Shown here piece after piece: positions 21,301 through 33,722 of a stretch of 64,000 nt of DNA. Each line of letters starts with the position of its first letter. Position 1 is the first letter of the stretch. Under the pieces are notes generated by a model. It saw only the letters and a list, made by a program, of their open reading frames with translations. It was not told where the DNA came from and searched no databases. The DNA comes from Laetiporus sulphureus 93-53 (taxonomy: Eukaryota > Basidiomycota > Agaricomycetes > Polyporales > Laetiporaceae): assembly GCF_001632365.1 (NCBI RefSeq), contig NW_024468563.1, positions 119,392 through 183,391 on the forward strand. The letters are read 5' to 3'. Both the position numbers and the translations under genes were made by a program.

Positions 21301-24300
21301 GAATGCCCTCTAAGCCTGCACATGGTCTTCTGGGTCTTTGGTCGATTTTCTGAGCATGAGGACAACCAACATCTAGCTTATAACATTATCACGAGCTTTG
21401 AGACTACCGATGCGGATGGAGGCGATGCAAATCGCTGCGATCACCGCGCACCGCACAACGGCCCACGCTGCTCGTTCCGCCATGATAGTACTGTCCAGAA
21501 CAAGGACTGGACGCGTTTATAGCCCCATGTGCCACGCTTCGGCTTCGCGAGAGTCGCGAACGGCAGCCAGCGACGTCGCGCCGTCATCCATCACGGAGAA
21601 CGACAGAGGTATGTCCTGCTCGACATGTATAATCTTCCTCTCCTTCCACGAAAGTTATTGCGTGGGATGGATATAATGAGGAAGGACATGCGACGTGACT
21701 ATGCGTTGCGTCGCGCATTCGGTTGGGAAACTGGCATAAATCCGAACGGTGTGCTGTCGCTGTCCTTGAGCAAGCCCATCGGATGTCAAGCAGACTGTTT
21801 CGTGACTCGTGCATGTTCGACATGCATATAACGAGAAACTGGTCAGCTGTGATCTTCCTCAGTCGATAGTGATCTTGAATCTTGACGCCGGTCGGCTTGC
21901 CTTGGGAAGCTCTTCTGACTATATCACGCGGATTTCTTGGACATTCTTCATCTGCTGTCTATGAAGACAATGCATTGTTTCCCATTGATGATAAATTGCC
22001 CCATTCATCATCGATTGACGAATTGGCCACAAACCTAATTGGCGTCTATGTCCGCTGTGGCCACCTATGATGTGACATATTGTCACGAGGTTACCGTGAC
22101 TACGTGTTAGCGCTCATCGATTGCGCTGTGGGATCGTTACGAGGCAAAATCCACTCTAGAAAGCAGAGTATCAGCTCAGAGACTGTGATTCAGGACTTAC
22201 AGTCATAACTCTTGGGGGGGGGGCACTGATATCCATCCTTGTTTGAGGAGTTGAAAAAATCGATGTGCTTCCGTGGACTTGGATCGATGAGCGGGCCACA
22301 ATGAGCCGGCGACGCAGATGGGACCGACTGTGCCACCTACAATGAGCCGGCGACGCGGATAGGACCGACTGTGCCACCTCTTAGGACGTCGAAAGTTTGC
22401 ATCTCCTGAAACAGTTCTCTACCATCCATGTGGTCCATCAGTTGCACCGTCGGGGCGCCAACATAAAGCTCACAAACCAGCATTCGACCCTCCAGCGATG
22501 CCATCCCCGTCAGATTTGCTGACGACTTGCCTTCTTGTAGTCCCCAATCGTCTCGAAGTTTGTGCTGGAAGCCAGAAATCTGGAGTCTACAGCAAGAGGC
22601 GGCAAGTGAGTGAGGATTGCCGCGCAACATTGTTCGCGGGAGCATTTCAAGTTGCGAGGCGATGCGGACGTGCCGCGGGAACATAATAAGGTTGTCGCGT
22701 CGTCTAGCTGTGCGCCGCTCTAATGCTCGATTTACCGTCTGTGAATGGTCCAAGTCCCCTGTTCCGAGCATTTCCTCTGTGGGCTCTTGTCTCGCGTACG
22801 AGAAGAGCAGTCCTGGACGGTCACGACTACGGAGCCACCCTGCACCTTTGCTACACTACTTGAAAGATACAAGCCGGATGTCCTGCGTCGCCGATCGCGG
22901 AACTGGTACACAGCTGTGATAGCCACATCATCTGCAAGCTCCGCCTTTCCCGATGGCAACCTTGGGCCACGGCCTGCTCGATTGACTGGTTCTGTCCACT
23001 GTAGCATCCTGTTCTTTGATTAACTTGCCAGCGTCCGAGCTTCCAGGAAAGGGACCAGTTCTCATTGATGCAAAACCACCACTCGCTCAGATCGTGCGTG
23101 CATGCCTTCTTGCCTTCTCCGTTTGTTTCTCGAGTCTCTCTTGAGCAGTGGCCGCCCGTTCTGACGTTCAGGCTGAACGGGTCTCGATAGAGCTTCTGGA
23201 GAATGCTTGTTGTTGTCACCGTCAATTTGGAAGCTTGAGGGATACGTGTGGGGTGAGGCTGAGATCGTTCCGTCTGACAGGTCGTCCCAAGTTCAGCGGT
23301 TCGTCATCGGCTTGTATGTTTTCTACCGCCTTGCAATCGACTCTTAGATGTGCAGATTATCTCCCTCGCATCATCACGGCTGAACTTTATTCGGATCCTG
23401 TACGATGAGTGTGTACCTTGCCTTCTCACATCGATGAACAGCTGATCGACGTTCATCGTCTACAGCGCATTGTGGTCTTGATCAAACGGCCTCTTGATGA
23501 GCCGCATCGTCACCAGCCAGCCGAGCTTGACATTGGGCTTTTAGATGTATTTTGCGGTTAGAAACGATCCGGTGGTGCGATGCTGTGCTTTGCTAAGTTA
23601 TCGGGCTTTCTTTGACTATGCTATCCTCGATATGAGCGTTGGTGGGCAAACTTTGCTGTAACTTGATTCACACGGTTCTTCTTCTTACGTGACAGGTTGA
23701 CATCGCTCATTGGCGGCCATGTATGGAATCGTGGATTCCATATCGATACCGTCGTTCTTGATGCTTGATTGTCGAACTTCTTGTTTCCTACGTTTCCGCA
23801 ACATTGCTGCTGTTGTTCAGGTATGGCATCTAGTTTCGTCCCATAAGTCGCCCAGTTTCTGCCATGACGAAGGTGCGACATCGCCTGCGTCTTCTGTTCT
23901 GGGTTTGTCTGGCACTCAGACATTCTGCAAGAATCGATTGCACGGATTGAGAGCCTGTTGCTTCAGTTCGAACTTCATGCTTCGCGTTACATGTTCAAAG
24001 AATGTCATGTCGATGTCATTTGCTTTTGAGAGAGCGATGGACGCGAACGTTTTTTTTGCGATGTCTTCCACTTGCACGCACGACCAGAGTTGGCTTGCGA
24101 TATTGAACACTGAATCGAACTCGCGCACACCAGTCGTTTCAATGAGAAGTTATATATTTCTCGGTCGTTCACTCGCCCCGAATCTTAATATATACTGAAA
24201 TGTCACAAAGCAGCCCATGACACCGTATCCTCAATGATCGCGCCCGTGCAACCACCATGTGAACCCACTATAAAGCTCGTCAGTAGGTTGGCGTCATCTT

Positions 24301-24631
24301 GCATAGATATCAATGAGTAAACTCAGTATTAAACATAGTCGATGAGCTTGAACTCACCATGCGATTCCGCCCGCGCCGTGGAAGCCACATGTACTGTCTT
24401 GCATGCAGCCTCAGCCGCTGTCGCATTCCCACGAAGATCTGCACTTCAGACATATGCTCCGTTCTGCAGCGATCATGGCGGTATCTCGGTGCATGAGTTG
24501 CCGGCAGGTTCCAAAGCCAAGATTGTCACGGGGACGGGAAACTCCCATCACTCGCCTGTGGGCAGCACACCATAACAGAGGTTTTCTCTCAATTCAAGCT
24601 GGGAAACGCCGGAGAGACGAAGGCCAAGTGT
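18326..24631. other. Six-kilobase region without an assignable gene
   Basis: I could not build a convincing gene here. Several minus-strand frames look protein-like but do not join: hydrophobic stretches near 21000-20930 (NVLIAAMDLYLAVTPTILVF), near 21500-21400 (AWAVVRCAVIAAICIASIRI) and near 19750-19690; a charged frame at 22337-22771 (ANLTGMASLEGRMLVCELYV); and a 70-codon frame at 23916-24128 (SIALSKANDIDMTFFEHVTR). Frames are short, broken and without clear splice continuity, so they are best read as relics. A poly-G tract of nine sits at about 22215-22223. Confidence 0.4.
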
Positions 24632-24875
24632 CACGGCAGACATGATGCGATTTATCAGTGCGAAAAATGGTGTGGGAATGTCGGCTGATGTTTTACATTT
24701 GTGGCAAAGGTTTGCCAATGTAGCATGTAAATGGCAAATAGTGCACATTAGCAGCCAAAGTGAAACATTTTCGACATGAAATGCCGTGGTTGCAAATATT
24801 TGTCGCATGTGTAAGAAATCAGTTGACATTTACACACAATTTTCTACGTTGATAAATCGCACCATGTCTGCCGTG
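24632..24875. mobile_element. Foldback / MITE-like element 1 (244 bp)
   Basis: Arms of about 90 bp are imperfect reverse complements: the left starts CACGGCAGACATGATGCGAT and the right ends ...GCACCATGTCTGCCGTG. TGT flanks both ends and may be a 3-bp target duplication. There is no coding capacity. Confidence 0.6.
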
Positions 24876-24913
24876 TGTGAGAGTGTGAGACAGAGAACCA
24901 AGTGTGAGAATTA

Positions 24914-25421
24914 CACTGGATGCAAGATCCAATCTTATGCACCAAAAGATTGTAATAGGATTGAGAAAATAATTTAAATTCTTTTAAGGAATTATGGCTT
25001 AAAATATTGAATTAGGATTGAAAGTAACTTTAGCATCTTTGTGAGCAGGAGATTGAAAAGATTTTCTATTAGATTTGTGTTAAATATTTATAATAATATT
25101 TCTAATACCTTTATTTTCCTTCACAGTGAAGAGATTGAAACATGTGATAGAAGATCATGAAAAAATTGTGAAAAGATTGTAAACAACCAATCAGATTCAA
25201 GAATCTTTCTCTTTTCACTGTGAAAGACTGGAAAAAGATTGGAAAGAACATTAAAAATAAATACTTTAGAGTCTCTTTTAAATCTTCTGCTGACAAAGAT
25301 GCTAAAGTTATTTTCAATCCTTATTCAATATTTTGAGCCATAATTCCTTGAAAGGATTTGAATTATTTTCTCAATCCTATTACAATCTTTTGGTGCATAA
25401 GATTGGATCTTGCATCCATTG
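24914..25421. mobile_element. Foldback / MITE-like element 2 (508 bp)
   Basis: Long terminal inverted repeats: the left arm starts CACTGGATGCAAGATCCAAT and the right arm is its near-perfect reverse complement for about 145 bp, with looser pairing towards the centre. Both ends are flanked by TTA (24911-24913 and 25422-25424), a 3-bp duplication of the TWA type used by PIF/Harbinger transposases. The element is AT-rich and non-coding, hence a non-autonomous Tourist-like MITE by structure. Confidence 0.85.
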
Positions 25422-25721
25422 TTAGAGACAGAGAAGAAAAGTGCTTGCTGGGAAAACTGGTCCAGATGCGACGCGACGCTCTGTGCTCAGCACGTGACTA
25501 AATAACTGAGGTCATGATGTTCAGTTCCACATGATGCTATCATGATCATGGAACAATGTGGCATTTCTGGGGGTCTCGACTTTCTGCGAGTGGGGGGGGG
25601 AATATACTAGGACCTCTAAAAATCTCTATGGGTGGCCGGTCCAAAAATTTTGAACTTCCTGTGTAGATAGCTTTTTCAGAGTTTGTGTTCAGCCTTCGGG
25701 ACCCTGAAGTTTCTGTCTGGA

Positions 25722-26213
25722 CACTGGAGACACGGAGCCATTTTTCACCATGTAATATGCCTTACAAATTGGAACTGGTATTTTATCTTTGTGAAAAGGA
25801 TTCATCTCATCACAAGTGACATTGCATATTTCAAACTTGGGACTTGATATACCATTATAGCAAATCAATATTATCTATTTTATCTATTTTGAGGATAACA
25901 AATCTAAACACTGCACAAGGACTATGCCAGCCTAAAGTATCCAATCACAAATTAGCTCATTGGCCCTCACACTAAAGCATATAGTGGTATATTTGTAGCA
26001 GAGCCATATAGTCTGTGCAATATTTTATGGTTTCTCTTGGGGGGTATAGACAAAATAAGTCAACTCAGATTTGCAATGGTGACAAGTTAAGTTACAAACT
26101 CAAAATATGTAATGGTAATTGCAATTGCACTAGATTCTTTTCACAAAGATAAAATATCAGTTCGCATTTGTCACACATATTACATGGTGACAAATGCCTC
26201 CATGTCTCCAGTG
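25722..26213. mobile_element. Foldback / MITE-like element 3 (about 490 bp)
   Basis: Inverted arms of about 110-130 bp: the left runs CACTGGAGACACGGAGCCAT... through TCACCATGTAATATG, and the right is its imperfect reverse complement ending ...CATGTCTCCAGTG. The outer CACTGGA end is shared with element 2. I see no clear target duplication, so exact borders are uncertain. AT-rich and non-coding. Confidence 0.65.
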
Positions 26214-26764
26214 GAACGTTGCGACTGGCCTTTCGGTGGCCCACCTCTTTTGTTCTATTTGTATGTATTTGTTTTGTGGCTTGAAGTTAATTACTGCTTT
26301 TGTCCTCGACCTTCCCCTTGATTCTTGTCTGGATGCTGGACTGGCCTATCAATATATACAGAGAAAATGTCTGGACATTTTGACAGGCCTTTTGAACATT
26401 GGAGGGTCATTTTGTCTGGATTTCGGACTGGCCTAAAACCTCAAAAGTGTCCATTTGTGTCTGAATGGCCGACGAACCTCACATAGGGGTTTTCGAGAGT
26501 CCTGGTATACTGCCGCGATGGTACATAACTTAATCGCATTATCAGCTTTCCCACGGATGTTTCAGACAGTGATGATCACTCAATTACAGATGTGTGACAG
26601 TGTCACACACTTCTCTCTCACATTTCACTTGCACTTCGAACTGTTATGATTAAACTCACATCTAAAGCACTGACTCACGCTCATTTCTAGATATACTCAG
26701 CGATTAACCAGGTACTGCAGACTGAGTGCATTTGAACCACGATTCACGAAGTCATCCGTGATGA
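26214..26764. other. Spacer, no gene seen
   Basis: Contains a few loosely repeated TGTCTGGA...GGACTGGCCT blocks (about 26327-26435). Nothing else recognisable. Confidence 0.5.
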
Positions 26765-27808
26765 GTGCCCTGGGCCGCCCATCATACCAACATCATACAG
26801 CCTCAACATGAGTACATGAAACTCAAGATCGCAGGAGTCACTCCTGCATCGATTTGCTATCCAGGCAGTCCACAGACTTGGCCTGTGGCCATCTACAAGG
26901 CGTCGAGCTTGCAATCACATCGAGCAAACTCTTTCAGCAGCAGCTATACTAATCTTCCTTTGGCGACTAAGAGTCTGCACTGCTGTACGGGTATGTAACT
27001 CATGTTCGCACAGGAGAAGTTGTATGCGACTGAGTCCTCCAAAAAATACATCATCTATCATACCATGGCTGGTCAGCAACATGCTATATTGAAGCCTTTG
27101 AAAAACAAACCTCTCGCGTATGACACACTCTCGCACTAAGGCTCTCTTCTATATCTCGACGAGGAGAAGCGCATACCACATGAGATTGTTCCTTCCTCCC
27201 TGTGAAAGTTTGTATATCCTCCATCAAAGAGCTGCCAGAGCAGATTCAGCTTCTTTCTGTGCTGTTCCTCCTTGCAAAGTGCAGAGCTGAAGATGACTGT
27301 AATAGATATCATGAAGGATTTGGCTAAACTATAAAAAATAGGCGATAATGCTTGGTGTGTGCTTGATCATTATGTGGATGCCTGCAGAGTCAACAATGTG
27401 TCATTCTGCTCAATTTTGCAAGAACACATTCTGGGAGATCATACGTTCATCTATTGGGCCATCCTCAAGCAGCAGCACGCTGAAGAAGCTCGACTCAGAG
27501 GGTCGTCCAGCAGCGGCAGAAACGCCGAATGCGACCTTGTTATGAGACTCCTCGAGCTAGCAGCTCCACTTGCAGATGAGATGCGCACCAAGTTCTGCCT
27601 TGCGTGCTTACAGACAGCGGACCAGGCACATTTTGAATTTGTCTGCGGCTCACCCGTGCTCTGCCCACTCTCAGGTATGGAGGAGATCCTCTTAAGGAGT
27701 GCCGCTCCCCCCGATAAGCTCGACGTGGAGGATGACCTAGTGGATGAACACAAGTTCACGGTGCACTTCCACGTGCTGATGTTCGTGAAATGGATGTGGG
27801 TCGTATAG
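26765..27808 (+). pseudogene. Decayed basidiomycete gene of unknown function
   Basis: Discontinuous plus-strand frames give EYMKLKIAGVTPASICYPG, HTMAGQQHAILKPLKNKPLA, then a longer open stretch 27359-27808 starting LDHYVDACRVNNVSFCSILQ and containing QEHILGDHTFIYWAIL and a late acidic part LDVEDDLVDEHKFTVHF. The HTFIYWAI region resembles a lineage-specific hypothetical family I associate with agaricomycetes, function unknown. Stops and frame changes separate the blocks (for example TAA near 27331), so I call it a pseudogene. A related decayed copy lies inverted at 29990-30290. Confidence 0.5.
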
Positions 27809-29989
27809 AGGATAGAGCTGCAGTTCATTGCATGAGGTAGGTTGTGTGCCTTTTCGCTCATGCAGGGCATCGGGAGGGCGTCGGCAAGGGTCCATGGCTG
27901 TATTGCTGATGTGTAGCATGCGTGATTCAGGTCGCTTGTGGGCATTGGTCTTCTGGAACCCGACAGAAGCTGAGTGTAGGTCACTGTCATCGTGTTGGAC
28001 ATTTATACTGAACCAGTAGCAGGCCACTGTGCTGCTCACTCATTCCAGCCTGCCGACCATGCTGGACTCACGTCTGGCAGTCTTACCAGTGGCAAACTCT
28101 GTGCCAGCGAGTCCTGGAGCCCAGACGACCACTCATGACATGCCTACTAGACAAAGGGCACAGAAGCTGCTATGTTGGCCGCTGCAGATGAAGCATATAA
28201 CACCATCGGACATGTTTTCTGCACCGGTGCTGGCTTCTTTCAGCCATGTGCAGATGAAGTGCATCTCAGCATTTGTTGGATGAGATGTGTGCAGTTGGGA
28301 GTGACTGACATGTCTTTTTGCTAACAGCAATAGCTCATACTTCTCCCCCGATGGCACTCTGAATGGTGAATGGGAGGTTGTGCTGGCTCTCCTCGTATGA
28401 GATGTCTGTGTGGGAGTGTGCATATGACTTGAAGAGTCCCTTGTTTCTTCACTTCAGTTTTTTGCTATCTCACTTTGAATATTTGCTGTCGAGCACTTAT
28501 AGTCTAGCTGATAGGTTCTATGTCATATCATGCTTCACTGTGGGACTGACTGTGGATCACAGACTTAGTTGGCATGATTACATCAATTCTTATCTATATA
28601 TATATGTATGTATGTATCATCGCTGTGTAGTTACCATTGCTGTGTGAGAATGGCAGCCATCATTAGAAAAACCGGTCACATTAGTTCTGAATTATGAAGA
28701 AAATCACTTATAACAGACAGGACACCTGTCAGCGGGATAGGCTGCCTATGACAGAGCACAGAGCGGCTGAAGCTGGATGTGCATCACATGCGTCCATCGT
28801 TGACTAAGTCACAAACGTGATGTGACAGTGGCATGTGCAGTTTTAGTAACATCGATAATGCACTCCTGAATTGCTGATGAGATGATGAGCTTTGCCAACT
28901 CTCCTCATCATATCACACGTGAACCCACTAGCCTTCTTCACACCCGATCTTGCTCTGTCTTCTTGGTATGAAAAGTTGAACACAGCACCTTCGGAATAAG
29001 CTCCACATGCCACTGCAGTATGCGGTTTGCACTAGAAAGCTACTCTGTTGACAATGCAATGAATCAGCAGCACCTGACAAGCCTGAACAGCATTGGTATT
29101 GTGCTTTACCTAGTGAATGGACAGATATGTGTGCAACAGCATCAACAGCTGCAGCAACAGCAATACAGTGTGATATATGATTCTCATGCTCATTTGCTCA
29201 AATGGTTTCATGGCCTAGTGAATTTTTGTACTGAATTTGAAGCTGTTTGTTAGTAAGTTTACCCTGCACTCAGCATCGAATTTCATGGCCATTGCAACAA
29301 GGTAGGTAGATTGAGTCTTGCCTTGAACAGGTGTCTTGCCTGAGAGTTCTTTTTTCTCCACTACTTTGGCTTGTAAAATCTCAGCAGAAGCTGAAAACAT
29401 AATGTCAAGTTTCAACTGAGTTTTTAATGCACACAGGTTGGACCAAGAAAGATCCATATTTATGGATACACAGAAAGGAAATCAATGCAGACCTTAAGAT
29501 GGAAAGCTCGATTGCTACTTATGCATGCTCATACATAGATAAGTATTCTGAACAAGAGAAGACAAATTTAAGTGTCATCGTGTGCACTCCATGGCTTCTG
29601 CTTACATGAGAGGAAGGCATCAGCCACACTGGGGCCAATGTCTCTATCATGATTCATAAGCAGCGAAGCTCACTTTGGCTTAAAATGGCTAGAACAAGCT
29701 AGCACTGCACTGTGCATGTTCAGCAGTGCGACATTGCTTGCCATCACCATGACGTGAACGATGGCTTCTGGACTCATGGGCATGGATTGCCTGTTAGCTG
29801 GTAAAATAATCAGATATAAGGTTAACACGGTAAATGGGTTGGGCTGGAGAAGCAACACGGCAGCTTGCCACTGCTTTGGGATAAAATTCCTACATGCCTG
29901 CTGCCTGCATTCAGCCTCCATTGTGTTTGAGATGATGTAGCATCCACAAAAAATGTAATGTGAACTTTATGAAGCAATAGCGAACTCGT
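27809..29989. other. Gene-poor spacer
   Basis: No gene recognised on either strand. A short TATATATATATGTATGTATGTAT tract lies at about 28594-28617 and a CAACAGCATCAACAGCTGCAG-like stretch at about 29133-29160. Confidence 0.5.
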
Positions 29990-30290
29990 TTAATCTGTGT
30001 GATACAAGCAGCTCAACCCTTTGCACGAGGCGTGTCCAGCTTCATGGGCATGCAGCAGCAGGCACGGAGATGCTGTTGCCTTGCACCTATCTATCAGATC
30101 ACCTTCAAGTTCCACATCGAGATCATCCAGAGGTGCTGCACTTCCCAAGAGGATCTCCTCAATGCATGAGAGTGAGAAGAGTATAGATAGGCTGGTGCAC
30201 GAGCTTAAAATGAGTCTGGCTCTCAGTCTGCCTGAGGTACACAAGGCGGAATGCTGCACACGTGATGTCCGTGGTGGATCTACTAGCTTG
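29990..30290 (-). pseudogene. Second, inverted relic of the 27.4-kb gene family
   Basis: On the minus strand, IEEILLGSAAPLDDLDVELE parallels MEEILLRSAAPPDKLDVED of the 27359-27808 frame. In a neighbouring frame, FRLVYLRQTESQTHFKLVHQ parallels FCLACLQTADQAHFEFVCG. The two blocks are in different frames, so the copy is broken. It shows that this family was duplicated within the region. Confidence 0.55.
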
Positions 30291-31679
30291 AGGTTCACCA
30301 TAATGAAGTCAGCATGTTGTCTGTCATTGGATGTGCAGGCCCCATAGGGATGTGATTGCTCAAGAATGGCCCATCACGTGATATCCTCAGATGTGTTCGA
30401 GGATTGGATGGATGGATTCACTGTTGGCTTCGCACATGTTTGAGAAATACTCCAGCATGGCTCTGGCATTATCGTCTAACTCAATGCTGTTACACCATGT
30501 TCTCCTTGTTATGTGGGGATAGAAGTGTGGGTATCATGAGAGGGGCTGATATATCACATGGGAGCTTCTCCTCGGCTGACTTCAGAGGAAATACTTGGTT
30601 CGAGAGTGTTCGAATGCTGGAGATGCAGGTTTCAAGGAGGTGCTGTCTAATGTTGCACATTCGTGGGCTGCCATAAAGAAGACAATTGCTTCCTGTGATA
30701 AAGACATCAGCTCGCTACTGGGAACTTACCTTCTTGAATATGAGCTACATCCATATGTTTGCTTTCCTTGCATGCCAAGGCGTGTCATGGACCCAAAATC
30801 AATATCGCTAATAACGCCTTCAGACTTTCTTTTGTCATTCTGGTTCAAGGGGGAGAGAAGGCTCTTTGCAATATCTTGAGGTACGTTAAAAACAAGGGAT
30901 TTTCAACAATCGTCATGATCCGCTGTCCCAAATGCACTGCACATCTATCAATGAGACCTGAAAGCACTGTTCAATGGATGTAGTTATCAGTCTGCTTGCT
31001 ATCTGCACATATATGAGCCTGTCATTGGAACTTGAGACGTACACTCAAAAGACTAAAACTCTTAGAGATTTCATTTGAGTATGAGTTGAGAGAGGAACCG
31101 TGGAAATAGGTATTCACGTGCCACAGACATGTTGTACTAGCCATTAGACCATGTTCTATTTTGCCATGCTCCTTCATCTCACAGATTTCTGTTGGAATCT
31201 GAGTGCAGAGCACAAATGCGAGAGGCCCCGGTGCAACCTGCACCACCAATGTGGAAGAGTAGTAGCTATATAATAGGGTATAGCTACAATGGGATGGACC
31301 ATTGGTTTGGCCCCGTGGAGCCATCTTCTAGAGAGCGGGCAACTCCTGAACTCCTGGCCATGCAGTGAGCTGGCTGAGAAAGTCAACAGTTTCTACTGCT
31401 GGCAGGAACTCAAATATGACCTATCTGTTTCTACTTGAATTGGGTTCTCTGTGTCTCCACTGGATCTTCAACTTCTCTGCTCATGATACCAGCAATGCAT
31501 TGTAGCTGAAGCTCACCCGGTAGCCTTGCATTTTCTATCTACCAGTGCAGCAAACATCTTGCTTGATCTCAACTCGACCTCTTTTGCACATAATTCTGTG
31601 CAGTACCGTTGACTATATCTAATGTCTATTCTGCACTCGAAGTTTCTTCGCATAAACGAGGCTCACAAATTCTTGATGA
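30291..31679. other. Spacer with unassigned open frames
   Basis: A plus-strand frame near 30595-30879 (GFKEVLSNVAHSWAAIKKTI, then YELHPYVCFPCMPRR) looks coding-like but I do not recognise it and find no complete gene around it. Confidence 0.35.
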
Positions 31680-33722
31680 ATAGATTTCACCGAGATCTAT
31701 AAACAGTCTGCATCACTTGTGGTTTTCTCCCCCAGCACACACTTCTTATTGACTGCGATCCAAGACCATCTCATCATCCGCTGCTCTGACTCATTCCAGA
31801 TTATGTGCTCATGGGCTCTCGAAGATGTGCCTTCTCCCACAATGCATCTGCTCATGCAGTCCACCTTAAGCAGGCCACCCAGCAACAAAGTGGCAGCCAA
31901 CACCGGGAATAGGCTGGCTTCCAGCAGAGGGGTTGTGGAGCCAACTCCAAGCTCGATTGAGTTGAGTGTCATGCACATGGGGTGGTCGAGTGACTTCGAG
32001 TACATCTTCGGCACATGCTCAAAGTGAGGTGTCATCAAAGTGTTCAAAATGCGTGATGAGAACTGGAGAGCGTGCATTGAGGCTGGCGCTGAGAGGCTTT
32101 TCAAGGCAGAATGGGCTCCCCGAATGAGCGTATGATCGTTTGCTGGAGCGAGTGGGGTGTATGTCTCTCAATTTTGCTTTGACTGATGCAGTCACTGAGC
32201 TTGTGCCGTAATCCTAGCTTAGGCTCACTTTGTGGTCACTTGTGACCGGTTCCGCCACTTACATCCAGTTCTCTGTGCAGATGGAACACAGTAAGCTGAT
32301 TTGTTGCAGCTGTGGTCATGGTCATTGACGATCCTGAGTAGGGTATGCATTCCATTCTGATGGACACTATCTTGTCCTTGTGAAACAGCACAAGTCATGA
32401 GACACTGCTGGCATGTACGATGCTGAGGCAGCATATTGTCTCATCAGGGTATGTCTCATGTATCCGATGCTGGATGCACACCTACGAGCTGACCATCAGA
32501 CACACAGCATTTTTCCATCCCCATGTCTTCACTGTCGATCCTGACATTATGTCCCATGAGGAACCACATAGCTGTGTGTGAAGGTCCTCTGGAGGTACAT
32601 CTTTTCTCTCGTCTTCCTGTTTTATTGTGGCTTACTTACCTGGCGAAACAGTTCAAAGTCCAGGTCTTGAGCCTTGCTGGAGACTTGCAGGGAACTTTGT
32701 CCTTGAGTGCAACCTGGGGTTTGATGTGTGCATGATTGTGTGGCACCCAGCTGAACTATTTTTTGCAGTGCTCAGGTGGGACGATAAGGTAGGTGGCACG
32801 ATTCCCGTAGTGGTCAATCAGTACGAGCGATGTGATAGTCAAAGTGGTATCTATAATAAATGCATGTGTTGGAGAACCTAACATGGGGTCTCGTTGCAAT
32901 GTTTGAGTTGCAGAGCAAGGTGCCCTCAGGTGTAGTGAGTGCTCTGATGTGTTCATGATCATTCTGCATATCTGATATGTGCATTTTACCTTCGCAGACG
33001 ATCTGGCATGAACCTGATAAATGGCTAGAGGCAACACACAGCTGTGGCTTCCTCTCATGCAAGTATCCTTCTGATATTGTACACTCTGCCTGGATGCTCA
33101 TCTCTTCTCCATGTAGACGAATACATTTAAGCACCACATTCGCTTACCCTCTCCCCTTGTGACTGCTCGAAACCCCCTCCAGAGCTCAGCACTGCAAAGG
33201 CAAATCCAGGTGATCATCTCACATGGAACGCAGATGGGTCATACCTTATGGTACACTATGCCAGTGTGCCGAACAGAACCTGGCTTTACAAGTTTCCCAG
33301 AATTAAGTCATTGACATCAGCTGGGTCACACAAAGGTACCAGTCTGCACCCCACACTGCACACTGTGCTGGTGCATGTGGCAGCAGTGGCCTGTGCACAA
33401 TGGAACCCTGTGTGGAAGGAAAGCTTGGTGATATGCATGAGTGGTGGCATTGTTTACCTGTGGAGCAATGAGTGGGTGAGTGAGGGTCAGCGGGACGGAG
33501 ACACCGAAGGGGAAGAGGCGATCGCTGAGTGCGTTGGTGTGCCTGCAGGTATTTACTTCTCAGTGTTTGCCTCGAGAATCTGTTTCTAATATGCTGTTCA
33601 TTACAGAAAGGTTCTCAACACATTCTATCTGCTGGGCTCCTGATGGATGGGGCCTCATACTTCTTGACTGAGACATGTTCTGCTGTGCCTTTGAGGTTGA
33701 GCATGCAAATGATGATAAGGCA
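31680..33722 (+). pseudogene. Decayed WRAP73/WDR8-like WD40-repeat gene, introns retained
   Basis: Blocks in WRAP73 order: DFTEIYKQSASLVVFSPSTH and FLLTAIQDHLIIRCSDSFQI (31683-31800); MHMGWSSDFEYIFGTCSK and VIKVFKMRDENW, EWAPNERMIVCWSEWG (to about 32158); LTLWSLVTGSATYIQF (32223-32270); NHIAVCEGPLE then, after an intron, KVQVLSLAGDLQGT (32560-32700); WHEPDKWLEATHSCGFLS (33004-33057); VLVHVAAVACAQWNPVWKES and GGIVYLWSNEWVSEG (33370-33488); WAPDGWGLILL and MFCCAFEVE (33630-33700). Introns are still recognisable (for example 33550-33605). Breaks: the expected start is ATA at 31680, TGA at 32025 and TGA at 33669, plus weakly conserved parts. WRAP73 proteins act at spindle poles and centrosomes in other eukaryotes. 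This copy is non-functional; an intact copy is expected elsewhere. Confidence 0.8.
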
